From: Sophora flavescens
Lineage: Eukaryota > Streptophyta > Magnoliopsida > Fabales > Fabaceae
Direction of reading: 5' to 3'
DNA: 64,000 nt
Assembly (NCBI GenBank): GCA_030762895.1
Contig: CM061069.1
Location: forward strand, 4,271,178 to 4,335,177
Shown here: positions 33,668 through 44,459 of the stretch, one piece after another
Layout of the letters: each line of letters opens with the position of its first letter
How positions within the stretch are numbered: the stretch's first letter is position 1
The notes under the pieces: model-generated
The model's input: the letters and a program-made list of their open reading frames with translations, nothing else
Databases searched by the model: none
What the model was told of the DNA's origin: nothing
Position numbers and translations under genes: made by a program

Positions 33668-34590
33668 GTGTAATGTGTGATAATACATAAGCATACGTTT
33701 CAGTTTCTAGTTGCAGATTGATTGATTTTGTCTTGTAGGTCAATTATGGAACCAGAAGTTAGACGTGGACGTGGCTGTGACTGTGGAAGTGGCCGTATAG
33801 GCGATCATGGTGGCGGTCGTGGTAATATAGGAGAGAACAATGATGATGCTGGTGGGATGAATTACGCAGCACAAGTCATGGCCAATGTTGCAACTGCCTT
33901 AGCACAACAAACAGCTCTTATGGCTGCACATAACCAACAAGATCAAATTTGAGTTGAGCAAGCAGCTGAGGCTAGAGGATTAACTACCTTTCGTCACCAG
34001 AATCCTCCTCAATTTCATGGTGATACCAATCATGAGAAGGATGATTTGTGGATACAAGAATTGGAAAAGATTTTCAAGCTCATCAATAGCCTTTAAGGAG
34101 TGAAAGTCCCGTATGCTACTTTTCTGCTTTTAAGCGATGCAGAATATTAATGGAATGGTACTAGACAGCTGCTGGAAGCGGACAACCAGGAAATAACTTG
34201 GAATGTTTTCCGCACTACTTTTGTGGATAAGAACTTCCCTCAGAGCGCAAGAGTTGAGAAAGAACAAGAGTTTCTACGTCTACAAAAGAGAGAAATGTTT
34301 GTTGGGGAATGTGCGGCGAAGTTTGAACCCCTCACCAAGTTTTTCCATTTCTTTCAAGCTCAACCTGAAGAGGGTTGCAAATGTGAGAAATTCAAAGGAG
34401 TTCTATGATACGAGATTAAGGAGTCAGTGCTACCGCTTGAAATTCGTAACTTTCAAGCTTTGGTCGAAAAGTGTCGGAAGGTGGAACTGATGAGGAAGGG
34501 GAGAGACAATCGGGGTAACATCGAAGGACCATCTCAATTTTAGAATTAATATCAGAATCAAAGGGAGGAACAAGATCAGAAGAAGCCATA
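33668..34590 (+). pseudogene. Element D gag, copy 2
   Basis: A complete 923-bp repeat unit: leader (TGTAATGTGTGATAATACAT), ATG at 33,746, Gly/Arg-rich N-terminus (MEPEVRRGRGCDCGSGRIG), then the gag domain to just before the zinc knuckles. Carries the same TGA after QQDQI, TAA at the EYWW position, and an extra TAA after INSL. Confidence 0.85.
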
Positions 34591-35750
34591 TGTAATGTGT
34601 GATAATACATAAGCATACGTTTCAGCTTCTGGTTACAGACTGTCTGATTTTGTCTTATAGGTCAACTATGGAACCAGAAGTTGGACGTGGACGTGGCCAT
34701 GGAAGTGGCCGTATAGGCGGTCGTGGTGGCGGCCGTGGTAATATAGGAGAGAACAATGATGATGCTGGTGGGATGAATTACGCAGCATAAGCCATGGCCA
34801 ATTTTGCAACTGCCATAGCACAACAAACAGCTCTTATGGCTGCACATAACCAACAAGATCAAATTTGAGTTGAGCAAGCAGCTGAGGCTAGAGGATTAAC
34901 TACCTTTCGTCGCCAGAATCCTGCGCAATTTCATGGTGATACCAATCATGAGAAGGCTGATTTGTGGATACAAGAATTGGAAAAGATTTTTTAGCTCGTC
35001 AATAGCCTTGAAGGAGTGAAAGTCCCGGATGCTACTTTTCTGCTTTTAGGCGATGCAGAATATTAGTGGAATGGTACTAGATAGTTGCTGGAAGCGGGCA
35101 ACCAGGAAATAACTTGGAATGTTTTCCGCACTACTTTTCTGGATAAGAACTTCCCTCAGTGCTAGAGTTGAGAAAGAACAAGAGTTTCTACGTCTACAAC
35201 AGAGAAAAATGTCTGTTCGAGAATGTGCGGTGAAGTTTGAACCACTCACTATGTATTTCCATTTCTTTCAAGCTCAACCTGGTGAGGGTTGGAAATGTGA
35301 GAAATTCGAAGGAGGTCTACGATACGAGATTAAGGAGTCAGTGATACCCCTTGAAATTCGTAACTTGCAACCTTTGGTCGAAAAGTGTCGGAAGGTGGAA
35401 CTGATGAGGAAGGGGGGAGATAATCGGGGTAACACCGGAGGACCGTCTCAATTTTAGAATCTTTATCAGAATCAAATGGAGGAACAAGCTGAGAAGAAGC
35501 CATATTTCCGACCTCTAGGAAATAATCAGAGCCAACAATCATATCGTCCCGTTGCATTTGTGCATGGTAGTGGAAGCCAAAACAATCACAATCAAGGCCT
35601 GGTTCAACGATGCCGCAAGTGTGGACAGCTAAATCGTATTATTGAGGATTGTAAGCTGAGAGGCATGTTATGCTTTAACTTTGGGAAGATTGGTCACCTA
35701 GCAAGAGAGTGCTCTGCATCAAAGTTTGGGGTCGCTGCCAATGATTCATA
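34591..35750 (+). pseudogene. Element D gag, copy 3 with zinc knuckles
   Basis: ATG at 34,668. Same order as copy 2 but continuing past the repeat boundary into the nucleocapsid: CRKCGQLNRIIEDC (His of CCHC not seen) and CFNFGKIGHLAREC (second Cys is Phe), 35,610-35,715. It shares the TGA and TAG stops with the other copies and adds its own TAA and TAG. Only this copy leads into protease. Confidence 0.85.
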
Positions 35751-35769
35751 GACCAATAGACCGATGACA

Positions 35770-36165
35770 AAGGGAAGAGTTTACACCATGAGTGGTGCTG
35801 AAGCCTCAAAATCGGATGATCTCATACAAGGTAGTTGCGACCCAGCTGGTAAATCTTTTAACTGAAATTTTCGATTCGGGTGCGATGCATGCTTTTTTGA
35901 TGGATTGTGTGAGACATTTGAGTTTGCCTTTTTTCCTTGTTGCATGACTTAATTATTTCAACCCCAACCACTGAACCAGTTATAGTAAATTCAATATTCT
36001 TGAACTATCCTTTTGTTATTCAGGATAGGCGATTTCTTGTTAATCAGATATGTTTGCCTTTAACACAATTAGAAGTGATTCTAGACATGGATTGGTTATC
36101 TTCCAACCATATCCTTTTAGATTGCGCTCATAAAACTTTAGTTTTCCTAATCCTATGATTTCTGG
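35770..36165 (+). pseudogene. Element D aspartic protease remnant
   Basis: Begins GRVYTMSGAEASKSDDLIQG. After a frame change the active-site region reads FDSGAMHAFLMDC (~35,870-35,910; DSG triad visible). A frame at 35,937-36,158 gives FVIQDRRFLVNQICLPLTQL, EVILDMDWLSSNHILLDCAH, the C-terminal half of chromovirus protease. Stops and at least two frameshifts prevent function. Confidence 0.8.
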
Positions 36166-36569
36166 ATTTTTATCTGTAAACCAAATAAAGACTTCTTCAA
36201 AAGAAGGAGCTCAGGGATACTTACTTTTATCTAGCTTGGGAGTCGAGGGAGATATCGACTGGAGTACGGTTTGTCACTGGTCAGAGACATCGAGTTCTCC
36301 ATCTACCTAATTCCAAGAGCCGGTCTGATTTCCATCGCTCTATATAAGATGTCGTCGACAGAGCTTGCTGAGTTGAAAGCTCAACTAGAAGAACCATTGT
36401 AAAAAACAATGCATACGACCGAGTGTTTCCCCTTGGAGAGCACCGGTTCTTTTAGTGAGAAAGAAGGATGGAGATCCAGTGTAAGATCTTGGTATTAAGA
36501 TACGATTACAAGATCCTGTCTAGTTTCGAGTCACGAAATTTCGAGGACGAAATTTTTTAAAATGGGGTA
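36166..36569 (+). pseudogene. RT N-terminal scrap and 3' end of element D
   Basis: RT entry motifs are readable in shifting frames: VRDIEFSIYLIPRAGLISIA and KMSSTELAELKAQLEE (36,280-36,400), then VLVRKKDGDP (~36,455-36,480). At ~36,480 it jumps to the 3' untranslated block (GTAAGATCTTGG...) and the polypurine tract AATGGGGTAG. The rest of pol is deleted. Confidence 0.75.
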
Positions 36570-36577
36570 GTAATGTA

Positions 36578-37013
36578 TAGAGGTGTAAGCGGATCCAATC
36601 CGATCCGCGAATCCGATGGATTCGAACTGATCCAAACCGATTTTGCCGGATTAGTTCGAATCATCGGATTTAAAAACCACTATTCCGAACAAGGTCGGTT
36701 CGGGTCTCGGATCCTACAAATCTAATCCGAACCGAACCAATGTGAACCCTATAAATATTTATTTTTAAAATTATTTATATACAAATATATAATGTTAATA
36801 TATTATTATATATATATTTAATATAATTAATAAATAAATATGTATATCTTATTTTATTTTTCTGTTTTTCTATTTTTTATTAATTTTCGAAGTTTAAATA
36901 ATAATAAAAAATAATGGGTAATCCGATGATCCGATCCAAACCGGTCCAATTGTGATCCGATTCGGTTCGGATGATGAATCCCCCAAATCCAAACCGACCC
37001 GATTACACCCCTA
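36578..37013. mobile_element. hAT-type MITE (436 bp) with 8-bp target duplication
   Basis: Inverted ends TAGAGGTGTAA(G)C and, reverse-complemented, TAGGGGTGTAATC. Flanked by a perfect 8-bp duplication GTAATGTA (36,570-36,577 and 37,014-37,021), as made by hAT transposases. Subterminal GATCCGAT / CCGAATCC words repeat near both ends and a very AT-rich core fills the middle; no coding capacity. It sits exactly across the boundary between the polypurine tract and 3' LTR of element D. Confidence 0.92.
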
Positions 37014-37017
37014 GTAA

Positions 37018-37499
37018 TGTAACACCCCAGTTTTTACTGTTTTTCAATATCGGTAGATTAAATATGTTTATATTTTTATTTTGAGATCTAGAAAATGATG
37101 TTGGATAAAATAAAATCATATTTAGACTCTACTTTATAGTAGAAGGTTACGGTTAAATTTTGGGTTGAAAATACAGACGGAACCCGGTCTGTATTTTTAC
37201 GGACAGTGCAATTCTATACTACCTAAAAACCCTAATTTCAACCCGAAAATAAAAAAATTCAAAATTTTGCCACTTGTTTGGGAAAAAATATATATCAAGA
37301 ATTTGTACTCAAAAATAAAATATTTTATTTTATCGGTGAAATTTTAGCAAAAAACGGGTGGAAAAACCTAATCGGGTAAACGACGGAGCCGGATTCGGAT
37401 CTGCAGAAATACGTCGGAGGATAGGAATGATGATTCAACTTGGACAACTCACCTACATAAGTCACCTAGTCATCATGACTACTTTACAAATTATTTTAA
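37018..37499 (+). repeat. 3' LTR of element D, 3'-truncated
   Basis: Starts TGTAACACCCCAG and resembles the start of the C 3' LTR (GAAAATGATGTTGGATAAAA, GGTTACGGTTAAATTTTGGG). The first TGTA is shared with the MITE target duplication. It ends near 37,500 where RT sequence begins. Confidence 0.7.
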
Positions 37500-38390
37500 C
37501 ATCCTTGCGAAATGACAAATCAGTTGTATGCTAAGTTGTCCATGTGCTAGTTTTGGTTAGAAGAGGTGAGCTTCATAGGACATGTCATCTCTAAAGGTAG
37601 GATAGTCGTGGATCTGGATAAGGTAGAGACTGTGCTCCAATGGGAAGCACCAAAGTCAGTGACCGAGATTAGGAGTTTCTTGGGTTTAGCAGGGTACTAT
37701 AGGAGGTTCATAGAAGGTTTCTCTAAGATAGCTTTACCTTTGACCCGTCTCACCAAGAAAGGACAACTCTTTGTGTGGGGATTTAAGTGTGAGGAAATTT
37801 TCCAAACCTTGAAGGAAATGTGTATCAGCGCCAGTGTTAGTTTTACCCAATCCTAGTGAACCTTTCGTAGTGTCCTATGATGCTTCTAAGCAAGGTTTAG
37901 GTGGTGTGTTGATGCAAGATGGTAAGATAGTAGCTTATGCTTCTAGGAAGTTGAAAACCCATGAGAAGAACTGCCCTTCCCATGATTTAGAATTAGGAGC
38001 TGTAGTTTTTGCCTTAAAGATTTGGAGGCATTACTTTTATGGAGCAAAGCTTGAGGTTTTTAGGGATCATAAGAGTTTAAAATATTTGTTTGACCAAAAA
38101 GAGTTCAGTATGAGGAAACGTAGGTGGATGGAGTTTCTTAAGGATTATGATTTTGAGTTGACCTACCACCATGGGAAAGCCAATGTAGTGGCATATGCCT
38201 TAAGTAGAAAGACCTTACATGTTTTAGCCTTGATGGTTAGATAGATGGATATGATATAGAAGTTTAGAGACTTGAGCCTAGCGTGGGAAGTTACCCCTAA
38301 GAGCATTAGGCTTAGAACGTTGAGGATTCCAATCAATTTGATGGATCAGATTAGGGAAGGTCGGATTAAGGATCATGAGTCACGGGTGAT
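37500..38390 (+). pseudogene. RT C-terminus and RNase H fragment of a Tekay-like element
   Basis: From ~37,525 the reading is YAKLSMC-stop-FWLEEVSF, then GHVISKGRIVVD, TEIRSFLGLAGYYRRFIEGF (RT thumb/connection). After a one-base frameshift near 37,830 it continues VLVLPNPSEPFVVSYDASK, GGVLMQDGKIVAYASRKL (RNase H), HDLELGAVVFALKIWRHY and NVVAYALSRKTLH. The last-listed motif normally has Asp where this copy has Tyr, and the TDHKSL-type motif reads RDHKSL. A tether to integrase is traceable to ~38,380. It could be displaced pol of element D. Confidence 0.85.
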
Positions 38391-38519
38391 TCAATGTAAC
38401 ACTTTCAACCTCGGTGCACGAGTCACTAGCCACACAAAATGAACCTTCATCTTCCGGCACCAGCACCTTCATCCGGTCAGTGCCATGTGAACCAGACCCT
38501 TGCAACCTCGGTTCCTATC

Positions 38520-39650
38520 CGCACCGACCGAGCCAAGTCAGGAATCTGGTGCACTAGACCCAGTCAAGTAAGGAATCTGGTGCACCACACCGAGCCAAGT
38601 AAGAAATCTGGTGCACCAGACCGAGCCAAGTCAGGAATCTGGTGCACCATACCGAGCCAAATCATGAATCTGGTGCACCAGACCGAGCCAAATCAGGAAT
38701 CTGGTGCACCAGACCGACCCAGGTCAGGTATCTGGTGCTCCACACCGAGCCAAGTCATGAATCCGATGCACCAGACCGAGCCAAATCATGAATCTGGTGC
38801 ACATGACCGAGCCAAGTCAGGAATCTGGTGCACCACACCAAGCCAGATCAGTAATCTGGTGCACCACACCGAGCCAGGTCATGAATTTGGTGCACCAGGC
38901 CGAGTAAGGTCATGAATCTGGTGCACCAGATCGAGCCAGGTCAGGAATCTGGTGCACCAGACCGAGCCAGATCTTGAATCTGGTGCACCAGACCGAGCCA
39001 AGTCATGAATCTCATGCACCAGACCGAGCCAAATCATGAATCTGGTGCACCAGACCAAGCCAAGTCAGGAATCTGGTGCACCACACCGAGCCAGATCAGG
39101 AATCCGGTGCACCACACCGAGCCAGGTCATGAATCTGGTGCACCAGACCAAGCCAGGTCATGAATCTGGTGCACCAGACCGAGCCAGGTCAGGAATCTAG
39201 TGCACCACATCGAGCCAGATCAGGAATCCAGTGCACCTTACCCAACCAGATCAGGAATCCGGTGCACCACACCGAGGCATGCATGAATCCGGTGCACCAG
39301 ATCGAGTCAAATCATGAATTCGGTACAACGGACTGGGGCAGGACATGAATCTGGTGCACCAGACCGAGCCAAGTTAGGAATCCGGTGCACCACACCGAGC
39401 CAGATCAGGAATCTGGTGAACCACACCGAGCCAGGTCATGAATCTGGTGCACCAGACCGAGCCAGGTCAGGAATCTGGTGCACCACACCGAGCCAGATCA
39501 TGAATCTGGTGCATCGACCGAGCCAAGTCAGGAATATGGTGCACCACACCGAGCCAGATCAGGTATACGGTGAACCTTATCGAGCCAAATCATGAATACC
39601 AAGCCAATTCATGAATCTGGTGCACCGACCGAGCCAAGTAAGGAAACCGG
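38520..39650. repeat. 31-bp minisatellite, ~36 copies
   Basis: The consensus can be written as two parts: ACCGAGCCA(A/G)(A/G)TCA, then (G/T)GAATCTGGTGCACCA(G/C). Copies start every 31 bp (for example 38,591, 38,622, 38,653). Each contains the perfect palindrome TGGTGCACCA. Because 31 is not a multiple of 3 and the unit lacks stops in the forward frames, long open frames with a 31-aa period appear; I do not call them genes. Confidence 0.95.
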
Positions 39651-39854
39651 TGCACGAGAACCTGGCTACCCTGGTACCTCTCAGTACCGACCGAGCCAGA
39701 TCCAGTACCTGGTACACCCGAGGACTCGTCCCTGGTGCACCATTCCATCATTCTCTTTTTTCATGTCCGCTCCAACCAAGCCAGATCGGGCATCACGTAC
39801 ACCGACTGATGCATATCTAAGCAAGGTTGGAGATAGCTGTCCCCGAGATAACAA

Positions 39855-39942
39855 CTACAACTACAACGACTACTACTACTACTACTAATACTATATAATA
39901 TATAATATAAAATATATAATATATATAATATATATAATAGCC
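39855..39942. repeat. Microsatellite (ACT)n then (TATAA)n
   Basis: ACAACTACAACGACTACTAC and further ACT units run into ATATAATATATAATA-type AT repeats. Directly abuts the Pol I start-like motif. Confidence 0.9.
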
Positions 39943-39950
39943 AGGTACCT

Positions 39951-39963
39951 CCCCCCTATAATA
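39951..39963 (-). promoter_or_regulatory. Putative RNA polymerase I start region
   Basis: Minus strand TATTATAGGGGGG followed by AGGTACC. Plant 45S promoters typically show a TATA-rich core running straight into a G-run at the start site. The position between spacer repeats and the 5' ETS-like minisatellite on the same strand as the 26S end supports this. Not proven. Confidence 0.55.
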
Positions 39964-40029
39964 GCTTAATATGCAAAGATCCATTTCCCATTACAAGACA
40001 TCCTTTTTGTTGGGGAGACATACACTTTT

Positions 40030-40470
40030 TTTTCAAAGCTAGAGGTCGAATTTGGCCATAATTTTTTGCAGGAATGCTTATAAATATGGGAGCTAGGAGA
40101 CGACAAATTTACAGTTCACCATACCATTTGTTTTTTATAAAATTTCAAAGTGGAAAACCGAAACAATTCCCAAAAAATGGAAAATGGGTCTAGGGATCGA
40201 ATTTTGAGTTGATTTTTTGTAGGCACACTACTTATATTATTCCCAAGGTGTCCACAAAGTTTCGTGGCATTTCATGAAGGTGACGATTTTTCATATTTTT
40301 CAACCGAAATCAGGAATATGCGACAATTCGACGACAAGGAACCTAGGCTACAAATTGAATTTTGACCTGAATTTTTGCAGGCACGCTAAGAATGTTATCC
40401 CCAAGGTTCTTCCAAAGTCTCGTGGCATTTCATGAAGGTGGCAATTTTTCATGTTTTTTCAACCACACCT
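40030..40470. repeat. Three diverged ~155-bp spacer repeats
   Basis: Landmark TTTTTTG(C/T)AGG(A/C)A(C/T)(A/G)CT recurs at ~40,066, 40,216 and 40,375, with TCGTGGCATTTCATGAAGGT and ATTTTTCAT near the end of the last two. The units are well diverged. Confidence 0.75.
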
Positions 40471-41033
40471 GGGACATGTACCTTGTGCACCAAACACATG
40501 CATCCTCGGTTCCCGATCGCACCGATCGAGCCTGATCAGGCATCACGTGCATCGGGGACCTATGCCCGGTGCACCAGGACTACGCACCGAATGAGCCATA
40601 TCGGGCATCATGAACCAACCACGTGCACCGGGGACCAGGACTTCGCACCTGGACTCGGTGAAGCGACACTTGCTCCATTTGTTCTTGGTCGCACCGACTG
40701 AGCCGGATCAGGCATCATGACTTGGTGACATGCACCGGGAACTGGGATTTCCGTACCAGGACTTGTTGACTCGACCCTTGCTCCTTGGGTTCCTTGCCTC
40801 ACCGGCTCGATCGTGTGACCTACGGTCGGGCTCCCGGACTTGGCCACGTGCACCCAGGGACGAGCCACATGTCACCAGATCGGGCGTCTTGACCCATTCA
40901 CGTGCACTCGGACACTCATCCCCTGCTCCTTGGCTTCTCGCGACACTTGTTGGCAAAAAGTCACCCGTTTGAGTCACGGTCCGATAACCCCCTTGGTGAC
41001 TTGGGACAAACCGAGGGAGGGGCGAGGGGAGTG
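40471..41033 (-). other. GC-rich rDNA spacer-like region
   Basis: Irregular repetition of GCACCGA.(T/C)GAGCC..ATC(A/G)GGCATCA near 40,520, 40,586 and 40,690, with CACGTGCA words. It is markedly more GC-rich than its surroundings. No coding region is supported: overlapping frames on both strands reflect GC-rich repeats. Confidence 0.55.
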
Positions 41034-41190
41034 ACGAATAGAAGCGGCTGGGGCTGAATCTCAGTGGATCATGGCAGCAAGGCCACTCTGCCACTTACAA
41101 TACCCCATCGCGTATTTAATTCGTCTGCAAAGGATTCTACCCACCGCCCAGTGGGGAATTGTGCTTCAAGGCGTCCCACGAGGCTCATCG
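41034..41190 (-). rRNA. 26S rRNA 3' end fragment
   Basis: The minus strand reads GGGTAGAATCCTTTGCAGAC, TAAATACGCG, GGGGTATTGTAAGTGGCAGA, GTGGCCTTGCTGCCATGATC, CACTGAGATTCAGCCCC, the well-known 3' end of plant nuclear 26S rRNA. A few substitutions (ACGAATTAAATACG, CCATGATCC) suggest decay. About 157 nt of a ~3.4-kb gene. Confidence 0.9.
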
Positions 41191-41279
41191 AAAAACTTCT
41201 ACATTTATGGTAGAATTCAATTTTTTTTAGAACTTCTACATTTAGTTTGAAAATGAATGGGTGAAAATGGTGAAATGTT
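41191..41279. other. Junction DNA between rDNA piece and LINE
   Basis: AT-rich, with a short direct repeat AACTTCTACATTTA(T/G) at 41,194 and 41,231. Nothing else recognised. Confidence 0.4.
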
Positions 41280-42208
41280 TATCTCTTGCTTGATTGGAAA
41301 GCTGTTTTAATAAAGGAGTTTGAAAAATCTTTTAAGAAACACAATTCAACCCCCCATCTTGTGTTTCCCTGTGTCAACTTCAAAAGAGTGGTGATGATTT
41401 GATTTCTGATCAGGTAGACATTGAAAAGCATATTGGGAATTTCTAACCAAAGTTTATTTGCAACAAACAATAATTGTGCAGATAATTGTCTAATAGAAGA
41501 AATCATATCTCCTCTGGTTTCTATGGATGATAACAATATGCTTACTGATTTGTCATCAATGGAGGAAGTCATAAATGTTGTTTTTGCATTAAATGGAGAT
41601 GGAGCACATGGTCTAGATGGGTTTGGAGGATTCTTCTTTCAAAAATATTGGAATATAGTTGTTGTGGATGTGTTTATGGCTGTGTATTAATTTTTTCAAA
41701 CATAGCCGGTTGCTTCCCAATTATAATTCAAATGTAGTGGTATTAATCCCAAAAGTTCCTGAAGCAGACAGAGTAGACCTATATAGGCCTTTTGCTTTGG
41801 TCAATTTTAAATTCAAAATCATCTCCAAAGTCATGGCAGATAGGTTGTCAAAGGTTGCAGCAAAGATAATTTCAGAACATCAAAGAGGCTTTGTTCAAGG
41901 TAGGCAAATTTCAGAATGCATCTTTTTAACTTCAGAAGCTGTTAATCTCCTTGATAAAAGGTCATTTGGTGGAAATTTATCAATGAAAACAGACATCATA
42001 AAATCTTTTGACACTCTTGATTGGAGTTTTCTATCGAAAGTCCTCAAATGCTATGGTTTTGCTCAAAAGTTCTGTCATTGGGTAGAAGTTATTCTGAAAT
42101 CAGCAAAACTCTCCATTTTTGCTAATGGTAATCCAGCAGGGTTTTTTTTCTTGCAAAAGGGGTGTTGGACAAGGGGATCCGTTGTCCCTAGAGGAATGCA
42201 TATCCCTT
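41280..42208 (+). pseudogene. LINE (L1-type) reverse transcriptase fragment
   Basis: Non-LTR RT motifs in order: SLFATNNNCADNCLIEEI, NGDGAHGLDGFGGFFFQKYW, VVVLIPKVPEADRVDLYRPF, HQRGFVQGRQISECIFLTSE, KTDIIKSFDTLDW (RT motif A) and, after a frame change near 42,150, GVGQGDPLS. A stop (TAA) at ~41,690 and frameshifts kill it. Endonuclease and the FADD region are absent; the right side is cut at 42,208 where block B's inverted arm begins. Confidence 0.88.
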
Positions 42209-43103
42209 CGTTGTCTTCTTTCTTCCCAATCCAAAGATTTCTTATTACTTCCAAATATGTAACAAAATCCAACACTTTCTTACTTTTATTTTTAAGGATA
42301 CTTTTATTATTGAAGAACATACCTCACGATTCCTATATTTTATTAAAGTAAGATATTTGCATTTACTATAGAAAAAGCTTCAAAAGCTAGCTCTCGTGTT
42401 TTCTACTCATTGATAAAAGTTGTTTCATCCAAAGTGCATTAAATATGGACCTTTGCCATATAAAAAACTAAAAGAGAATCGACCACTGCAAGTAAGACTA
42501 TGACATGTTATAAGAGATTCTACTAAAATTTCAACACTGATATGTTTTTCATTGATGGACAAGTAGGTCTTATACTAATGAGAGGAGGGGTGTTCTTTTT
42601 CTAGCTTGCACAGATATTAGGGAGTTGAGATATTATATTTTCATTGTTTCTATTTTGTTCTTTATACTTTTATCCATTTTTTTGGTCCTAGGAAGATTTC
42701 TTTATTTTGCTCTACTTTTCTTTGAATGGTCCTACATTCATTTTAAATTGTGTAAGTTATACGTGTTTCATTATGTATTGTTTGGATAACCGCTTTGTTG
42801 TCTTTTTCTATGCTTCCTTAGATTTTTCCTTGTAGATTTTCTGGAGGGCTCAGTGGCTGCTAATTTTTCATTGAATCGAAAGTTTATGTTGTGGCATAGT
42901 TGTCTGAATTTATAGAATATGGCAATCTGAAAAGATATAAATGAAACAAAGTGATAATTTCATTTTCGGTTTAGTAAACTCAATGATGTTACTAGAGAAT
43001 ATTGATTACTTGTTTAAATTTTTTAAGTTCATGGTTTGAAATTTGTATTTATTTGCATGGATAAGAAGTATATTTGTATCTCATTCAGTAAAATATATTT
43101 CAG

Positions 43104-44133
43104 GTTACCATGGAAGAACATCCAAGTGAGACCATCACAAATAATTTCACAGATAAGTGCTGGGAAACAGTTCTTGAGAGACTAAAACATGAAAACATGA
43201 AGGGAAGGAGTCTAGGTGAGCCACTGCCTTCCTTGGAGCTTCTACAAAGCATTAACGGTCACGAAATGTTTGGATTCCTTTCGTCATCCATTATTCAGGT
43301 AACGCAAACTCATGAATCTTAGTTGAGCTGAAATTAATATCAATGTTCTCTATATTTTATAATGTAGAAGTAAAATCGTATAGTTTGGATCATATCTTTA
43401 CCATATTGTACAAAACTAGATTAAAATAGCTTGCTATGGTCAAGTTTATTCAATGACCACTGGCTTAATTTTGATATATGTGGTAAAACTTAGATGACTA
43501 TTGTAATATGTAGCTTTGGAATTATGTTCTATTTTCGTATTATTTATTCCTTTATTGCAAACTTTTTCTAGGGCATTGAATCTCAAGAACCCGACCATAA
43601 ATGTGTAGAATATTGGAAACATAAATAAGTTGTATGTTTATCTTAGGGAAGTGCCAATAATGATAAGTAAACACATTGTTCAAGTAGCTCTCGAGGTGAT
43701 GTTAAGACCTAACTTATTGGGGTAAATATGGTGAAACAAGAGCAAGATAACATAGGAGGTACCAAACTTTTTGGGGTAATTTTGGTGAAACAGGATTAAA
43801 ATAACATAGGAGGTATTTTCATACCTTGATTTATGCTCATATTACTTTACTTCCAAGATCAAATATGAGAATATATGTGTCTCCTATCTTTTCTGATTTA
43901 GTCTTGCCTATCTAGTGAGTTACTGATAAAATGAGATACATTTTATCATTTTTTTTAAAAATAATCTCTTTTTTTATGCAGTAAACTCAACCTACAATTC
44001 CAGATAGAATTCCTCCTGACCCCCAAAACAAAAGTATTACTCATTTTGAAAAACATTAACTGCCTCCGATACTAGCACATATGGAGGATTTTTAATTTTG
44101 AGGAAGCATGCTATTGAGTGCTTATCACCATTG
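43104..44133 (+). pseudogene. Chimeric JMJ + ARF fragment, left arm of the inverted repeat
   Basis: FYRC exon 43,104-43,298 (after TTTCAG, before GTAACG; KCWETVLERLKHENM, QSINGHEMFGFL), FYRC continuation 43,572-43,628 (GIESQEPDHKCVEYWKHK then stop), ARF B3 exon 43,982-44,133 before GTATTT. The ARF exon begins TAAACTCAACC where other copies have CTAACTCAACC, creating a stop, and a small deletion shifts its frame. The last ARF exon is deleted. Confidence 0.75.
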
Positions 44134-44459
44134 GTATTTAACTCTGTGTTTCCTTCAGTTGCCGCTTATTCCATATTTTTATTAAAAAAATCATTTTTTC
44201 CTCAATTTTTTAATGCTTTCCATTTATATATTGTAGCACATATGGAAGTCTTCTTTTTGTATTATGTTTTAGTTACACAGTCAAAATTATGCACTGAATG
44301 AATTTCATGGTTTTCATAGAATATATAAAGACTATGTAATGTACCTAGTATTCCTCATTCTATGCAAACCATATAAAATTCATTCGGTACATAATTTTGA
44401 CTGTGCAACTAAAATATATATATGAAAAGGAGACTTCCAATAGAAAATCCAAATTACTA

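Larger units (their letters stand above)
38400..41190 (-). other. Displaced 45S rDNA piece: 26S end, spacer, Pol I start, 5' ETS-like repeats
   Basis: Read on the minus strand: 26S 3' end (41,190-41,034), spacer rich in GCACCGA.TGAGCC..ATC words (to ~40,470), ~155-bp repeats (40,470-40,030), a plant Pol I start-like motif (39,963-39,951), an AT-microsatellite, then a 31-bp minisatellite where the 5' external transcribed spacer would be. The order matches a plant intergenic spacer. It is cut at ~38,400 by RT/RNase H sequence and at 41,190 by unrelated DNA, and no 18S is present. Confidence 0.7.

Noticed and set aside
38520..39650. CRISPR-like array
   Set aside because: There are no variable spacers between repeats, the 31-bp units are contiguous, and the context is a plant genome.
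38439..39888. Long open frames rich in SGAPDRA / NLVHHTEP over the minisatellite
   Set aside because: A 31-bp stop-free unit automatically produces periodic open frames in all forward frames; no start context or domain, and the region fits an rDNA spacer.
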